A stretch of 7,227 nt of DNA from UBA6100 sp049658145 (lineage in GTDB: Bacteria > Actinomycetota > Coriobacteriia > Anaerosomatales > Anaerosomataceae). The stretch lies in assembly GCA_049658145.1 (NCBI GenBank), contig JBASOJ010000042.1:1-7227 (forward strand). Reading direction: 5' to 3'. Within the stretch, counting starts at the first letter, position 1; the number at the start of each line of letters is the position of its first letter. This document shows, piece by piece, positions 4,936 through 7,227 of the stretch. The position numbers and the translations under genes are program-made. The notes under the pieces were generated by a model, which worked only from the letters and a program-made list of their open reading frames with translations, had not been told where the DNA came from and ran no database searches.

Positions 4936-5337
4936 TCACGGCCGTCCCACGCGCATCGGCCCCTCGGGCACGAAGCTCTTCCTAAACGGCTCGCCGGTCC
5001 CGTATGCGCGCAACTGGGCGATCGAGATCGGCTCGGCCAGGCGCTCAAGCCCTTCGAGCAGCCAGTAGACGCCCCAGCCGCCCTTGTCGCCCTCGAGCGT
5101 CGACTTCGGGCGGTACCGGCGGGGCTCCACATCCGTCACGTGCCCGATGTAGCGCGCATGCCACGTCACCGACAGGTCGCGCACGGCTGAGCGCGACGCG
5201 TAGATGAACGTCTCGACGGCAAGCCCGCCGCGGTCCTCATCGAGCTTCTTGAAGAACTCCCAGACCATGCTACCGTAGGCGACCTTGTCCCTGCGCTCGC
5301 AGACGTCCTGGCCGTCCTCGAGGTGCACGAGCGGCAC
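4936..5337 (-). CDS. Conserved-looking hypothetical protein, possible 5' frameshift
   Basis: The frame from a GTG at 5337 to a TGA at 4936-4938 gives 133 residues: MPLVHLEDGQDVCERRDKVA, YGSMVWEFFKKLDEDRGGLA, VETFIYASRSAVRDLSVTWH, then GVYWLLEGLERL and a proline-rich end (FVPEGPMRVGRP). The composition is that of a soluble globular protein, but I do not recognise the family. The GTG has no ribosome-binding site. A better start, the ATG at 5375 with GGAGCG just upstream, opens a different frame (MPPHPDIAVLAP) that would join this one after a single-base change near 5339-5345. Either the gene is N-terminally frameshifted, or there is a sequencing error, or the GTG is real. It precedes the abiE promoter by 17 bases and lies on the same strand. 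Confidence 0.65.
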   Translation of the reverse strand: MPLVHLEDGQDVCERRDKVAYGSMVWEFFKKLDEDRGGLAVETFIYASRSAVRDLSVTWHARYIGHVTDVEPRRYRPKSTLEGDKGGWGVYWLLEGLERLAEPISIAQLRAYGTGEPFRKSFVPEGPMRVGRP

Positions 5338-5508
5338 TGCGGGGCGAGCACTGCGATGTCGGGATGCGGGGGCATGGGGCGCTCCATTCGGCGTGACCGT
5401 GCTCGCTTCAGCACGAGCATCTCCAGCCTACCGCAGCGGTGTGATAGCGGTTTAGATCCGGGTGACATTCCGGTAAGGCCAGCGTGTCATGATGCCCCTG
5501 CAGGGCCG

Positions 5509-5537
5509 TTGACAGGCACTGCATCGCTCGGCAGAAT
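5509..5537 (+). promoter_or_regulatory. Promoter for the NYN-domain gene
   Basis: TTGACA (5509-5514, perfect) and CAGAAT (5532-5537, four of six) are separated by 17 bases on the plus strand. Transcription would start near 5544, leaving a leader of about 73 bases. A perfect 10-bp palindrome, CCCTGCAGGG (5496-5505), ends three bases upstream of the -35 and could be an operator. Confidence 0.6.
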
Positions 5538-5574
5538 CGGTTTACCACCCCTGGGTTGCGATCCAGGGCGCGAG

Positions 5575-5592
5575 GGCCGCCGCGAGGCGGCC
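5575..5592 (+). promoter_or_regulatory. Leader hairpin with GNRA-type loop ahead of the NYN gene
   Basis: GGCCGCC (5575-5581) and GGCGGCC (5586-5592) are perfect 7-bp arms closing a GCGA loop, which fits the GNRA tetraloop pattern; flanking GAG/CTC can extend the stem with one bulge. It lies in the predicted leader, 24 bases before the ATG and 10 bases before the AGGGGA ribosome-binding site. No T-run follows, so it is more likely an RNA stability or regulatory element than a terminator. Confidence 0.5.
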
Positions 5593-5616
5593 TCCGCATT
5601 TCAGGGGACATTCGGC

Positions 5617-6258
5617 ATGACATCGCTGCCTCGCGCCATCGTCTACATCGACGGATTCAACCTCTACTACGGGTTGCTGCGCGGCACCCCGCACCGCTGG
5701 CTCGACCTCTCGGCGTTCGCCCGCACGCTGCTGCCGGCGTACGACATCGTGCTCGTCCGCTACTTCACTGCGCGCCTGAAGCCGCTCCCCTGGGACGCGA
5801 CCGGGCACTACCGGCAGGGCGCCTACCTGGAAGCGCTCAAGTCCCTGCCGGACGTGTCGGTGCATCTCGGCGAGTTCCGCTCCAACGTCGTCAGACGCCC
5901 GCTGGCAGACAGCACTCGTATCCCACCCGACACTGTCGCCGTAATCGACACGAAGGAGAAGGGCTCCGACGTCAATCTCGCGTCACATCTACTCCTGGAC
6001 GGATTCCGCGATCGGTACGACGTCGCGGTGGTTGTCTCCAACGACTCCGACCTGCTCGAGCCGGTGCGAATGGTCCGCGAGGAACTCGGCAAGAAGATGC
6101 ACATCGTGTTCACCAGGCGGGAGCGCCGTGGGTCGGTCTTCGAGGGTCGCGTGGATGACATCATGCGGCACGTGAACACGTCCGTTCTTCAACGGTCTCA
6201 GTTGCCGACCCCCGTTCAGGTTCAGGGCCACATCTTGCGCAAGCCGCGCGAGTGGTGA
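5617..6258 (+). CDS. NYN domain protein (LabA/DUF88-like, PIN-fold ribonuclease)
   Basis: The 213-residue product shows the NYN layout. VYIDGFNLYYGL (residues 9-20) has the first acidic residue D12 and the conserved N15. RYFTARLK (48-55) follows. TKEKGSDVNLASHLLLDGF (112-130) has D118, and VVVSNDSDLLEPV (138-150) has D143 and D145. The acidic residues expected of a metal-dependent PIN-like nuclease are all present. The C-terminal part (residues about 187-213) is basic and may bind RNA or be disordered. The length is normal for a stand-alone NYN protein. The ATG at 5617 is preceded by AGGGGA eight bases upstream; the much longer frame from 5323 has no family similarity in its first 98 residues. 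It has its own promoter and structured leader and is convergent with the GIY-YIG gene, 26 bases apart. The substrate is unknown. Confidence 0.9.
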   Translation: MTSLPRAIVYIDGFNLYYGLLRGTPHRWLDLSAFARTLLPAYDIVLVRYFTARLKPLPWDATGHYRQGAYLEALKSLPDVSVHLGEFRSNVVRRPLADSTRIPPDTVAVIDTKEKGSDVNLASHLLLDGFRDRYDVAVVVSNDSDLLEPVRMVREELGKKMHIVFTRRERRGSVFEGRVDDIMRHVNTSVLQRSQLPTPVQVQGHILRKPREW

Positions 6259-6284
6259 CAGCCCCGTGCGACCGCTCGCCTCTC

Positions 6285-6617
6285 CTACACCCCGTACCAC
6301 ACGGCGTAGCCACGCTTCCGCAGGCTCAGCGCCCGCCGCTCCTCGGCGCGCTCGGCCTCGGCGCGCGTGGGGTAGTCCTGCCAGCTGCGATAGAGCCGGG
6401 GCATGAGCCGCACGGCGTACTGGCGCGCATGCGCGTTCGACTTGTGGCCCGACAGGTGCTGCTGGAACCGCTCCTCCGGCGTGAGCGCCGTGGAACCCAC
6501 GTACACGCACGGCTTGGCGGGGCTCCAGTCCGGGTTGGCCGCGCGGAACCTGGCGTTGCTGTACACCTCGTCGTCGAGTTCGATCACGTAGACGGTGTAG
6601 ACGCGCTGATCCGCCAC
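6285..6617 (-). CDS. Small GIY-YIG nuclease-like protein (110 aa)
   Basis: VYTVYVIELDDEVYSN (residues 6-21) and PCVYVGST (36-43) correspond to the two tyrosine-containing strands of a GIY-YIG domain. TPEERFQQHLSGHKSNAHA (46-64) supplies the conserved arginine and histidine region, and AEAERAEERRALSLRKRGYA (86-105) supplies the glutamate helix. The strict GIY and YIG triads are replaced by VYV and YVG, as in a branch of short stand-alone members. I infer a DNA-binding or nuclease role; activity is uncertain. The start is GTG at 6617, seven bases after GAGGGGGG on the minus strand; no ATG fits better. A promoter-like element identical to that of the HNH fragment lies 31 bases upstream. It is convergent with the NYN gene, and no clear terminator lies in the 26-base gap. 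Confidence 0.8.
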   Translation of the reverse strand: MADQRVYTVYVIELDDEVYSNARFRAANPDWSPAKPCVYVGSTALTPEERFQQHLSGHKSNAHARQYAVRLMPRLYRSWQDYPTRAEAERAEERRALSLRKRGYAVWYGV

Positions 6618-6640
6618 GGGCCCGCCCCCCTCGGGATGCC

Positions 6641-6662
6641 TGACGCGAGTGTAGCGCGGGGG
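6641..6662 (-). promoter_or_regulatory. Promoter-like element upstream of the GIY-YIG gene (copy of 729-750)
   Basis: On the minus strand, GCGCTACACTCGC (6645-6657) carries TACACT (6648-6653) as a -10. It is base-for-base the same as 733-745. A start near 6640 would leave a leader of about 23 bases containing the GAGGGGGG site. No good -35 box is seen. Confidence 0.45.
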
Positions 6663-6741
6663 TGTGACGAGGGTTCGGATGCGGGTGAGATCCCACTAGG
6701 GGCGGCGTGGGAGACTCGGCCCTCAGCCCCAACCGCGTCGC

Positions 6742-6829
6742 TTGACAGGGACCGCGAGCCGATGGAATACCGTCGTATCTTTACCCCGCTGGATCAGCCC
6801 CCGGGCCACTGGCGGGGTCAGTCTCTTCT
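6742..6829 (+). other. TTGACA box plus long hairpin with pyrimidine tail, possible small RNA or terminator
   Basis: A perfect TTGACA (6742-6747) on the plus strand is followed by ACCCCGC (6783-6789) and GCGGGGT (6812-6818), 7-bp arms with a 22-base loop, and then a pyrimidine-rich TCTCTTCTT (6822-6830). No convincing -10 lies at 16-18 bases, and no plus-strand gene follows. It may be a short RNA gene, or the terminator region shared by the flanking minus-strand genes. I cannot decide from the sequence. Confidence 0.25.
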
Positions 6830-6838
6830 TGGGGCAGA

Positions 6839-6852
6839 GTGCGGCGCCGCAC
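6839..6852 (-). terminator. Perfect 14-bp palindrome after the lipoprotein-like gene
   Basis: GTGCGGCGCCGCAC is its own reverse complement and begins 11 bases after the TAG (6864-6866) of the minus-strand gene. As RNA it could form a 5-bp stem with a four-base loop. No T-run follows, so termination is only a possibility; it could instead be a binding site. Confidence 0.35.
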
Positions 6853-6863
6853 CACTAGCGCCC

Positions 6864-7227
6864 CTACGGCGCCAGCCCCGGTGGCTCGGGCAGTTCCCCG
6901 TCGTAGGCGCCAACGATCACGATGGTCTTCGCCGTGGCCTGCACCGGGTACGACTCGGCGACCGCCCCCGTGAACCACGCCTCCACCACCGTGCCCACCG
7001 CGACCTCCGAGGCCTCAGCGGCGGCGGTGGAACCGTCGGCCGCTCGGGAGAACCACTCGGTGTCTGCGTTCGCGGTCACCTGGGCGGCGTCGTATGCCGC
7101 CTGAGCGCCCGCGGCCGCGTCGTCCGTCCACACCACGCGCATCGACACGGTCTCGCCACCCGCACCCGATACGTCGGTCACCACACCCCGGATGTCGGGC
7201 TCGGTAGAGGGCACGCCGGGCGCGCAC
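6864..7227 (-). CDS. C-terminal part of an exported DUF3221-like protein, probable lipoprotein (5' end outside window)
   Basis: The minus-strand frame is open to the window edge. Its first visible codons read CAPGVPSTEPDIRGVVTDVS. A cysteine at the very edge followed by A-P-G and a Ser/Thr/Glu-rich linker looks like the mature start of a lipoprotein, with the signal peptide beyond the edge; this is inference. The body has GGETVSMRVVWTDD, an alanine-rich middle (AAAGAQAAYDAAQVTANAD) and TVVEAWFTGAVAESYPVQAT followed by AKTIVIVG. The AWFTG.VAESYPVQA.A motif matches what I recall of DUF3221 (YobA-like) small OB-like domains. A GTG at 7214 could start a 116-residue product, but it has no ribosome-binding site and would lack an export signal. 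The stop is TAG at 6864-6866, and a palindrome follows. Confidence 0.7.
   Translation of the reverse strand, partial: CAPGVPSTEPDIRGVVTDVSGAGGETVSMRVVWTDDAAAGAQAAYDAAQVTANADTEWFSRAADGSTAAAEASEVAVGTVVEAWFTGAVAESYPVQATAKTIVIVGAYDGELPEPPGLAP

Noticed and set aside
5323..5616. N-terminal extension of the NYN gene to 311 residues
   Set aside because: It would cover the promoter, the leader hairpin and the ribosome-binding site. The NYN domain begins right after the ATG at 5617.
7015..7227. 70-codon minus-strand frame at the right edge
   Set aside because: Arg- and Gly-rich shadow of the DUF3221-like gene, without its conserved text.
1..7227. CRISPR array, tRNA, rRNA or insertion sequence
   Set aside because: I saw no regularly spaced repeats, no cloverleaf-like segment, no rRNA text and no transposase or integrase motifs on either strand by eye.

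Overview
The window is GC-rich, gene-dense DNA. Codon choice, short intergenic gaps, several GTG starts, a probable leaderless promoter and a YjzC-type small protein fit a high-GC Gram-positive bacterium, probably an actinobacterium (a Coriobacteriia-like lineage is possible). That placement is inferred from style, not from a marker gene. I see no rRNA, tRNA, CRISPR array or transposase. The content is accessory: toxin-antitoxin modules, small nucleases and decayed nuclease genes.

Layout, left to right. (1) 1-700, minus strand: a cut-off hypothetical gene, a 58-residue hypothetical gene, and the frameshifted N-terminal part of an HNH-type putative restriction endonuclease. (2) 701-934: a promoter-like element and two hairpins, one of which looks like the terminator of the next operon. 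(3) 935-2658, minus strand: a tight three-gene operon. It has an XRE/ImmA-IrrE regulator-protease that carries an extra C-terminal tail, then a MazF/PemK toxin overlapping it by 8 nt, then a 59-residue single-pass membrane protein whose ribosome-binding site lies inside the last codons of mazF. (4) 2674-2980: a divergent regulatory region with a 7-bp inverted repeat, a YjzC-like gene on the plus strand and a terminator-like hairpin. (5) 3007-3381, minus strand: a decayed C-terminal part of the same HNH family. (6) 3382-4883, minus strand: an AbiEi/AbiEii type IV toxin-antitoxin pair with an ATGA overlap and a leaderless-type promoter. (7) 4936-5375, minus strand: a hypothetical gene, possibly frameshifted near its 5' end. 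(8) 5509-6258, plus strand: a promoter, a structured leader and a NYN-domain (LabA/DUF88-like) ribonuclease. (9) 6285-6617, minus strand: a small GIY-YIG-like protein, with a promoter element shared with the HNH fragment. (10) 6742-7227: a hairpin-rich gap and the C-terminal part of a DUF3221-like exported protein or lipoprotein, cut by the window end.

The most interesting object is the 935-2658 operon. One polypeptide appears to join a DNA-binding repressor, a zinc protease and a MazE-like toxin-neutralising tail, and it is coupled to MazF and a membrane miniprotein. If the protease cleaves this antitoxin, the module would be a self-contained, signal-activated toxin switch. The two HNH remnants lie in the wrong order to be one interrupted gene, so the island has been rearranged.
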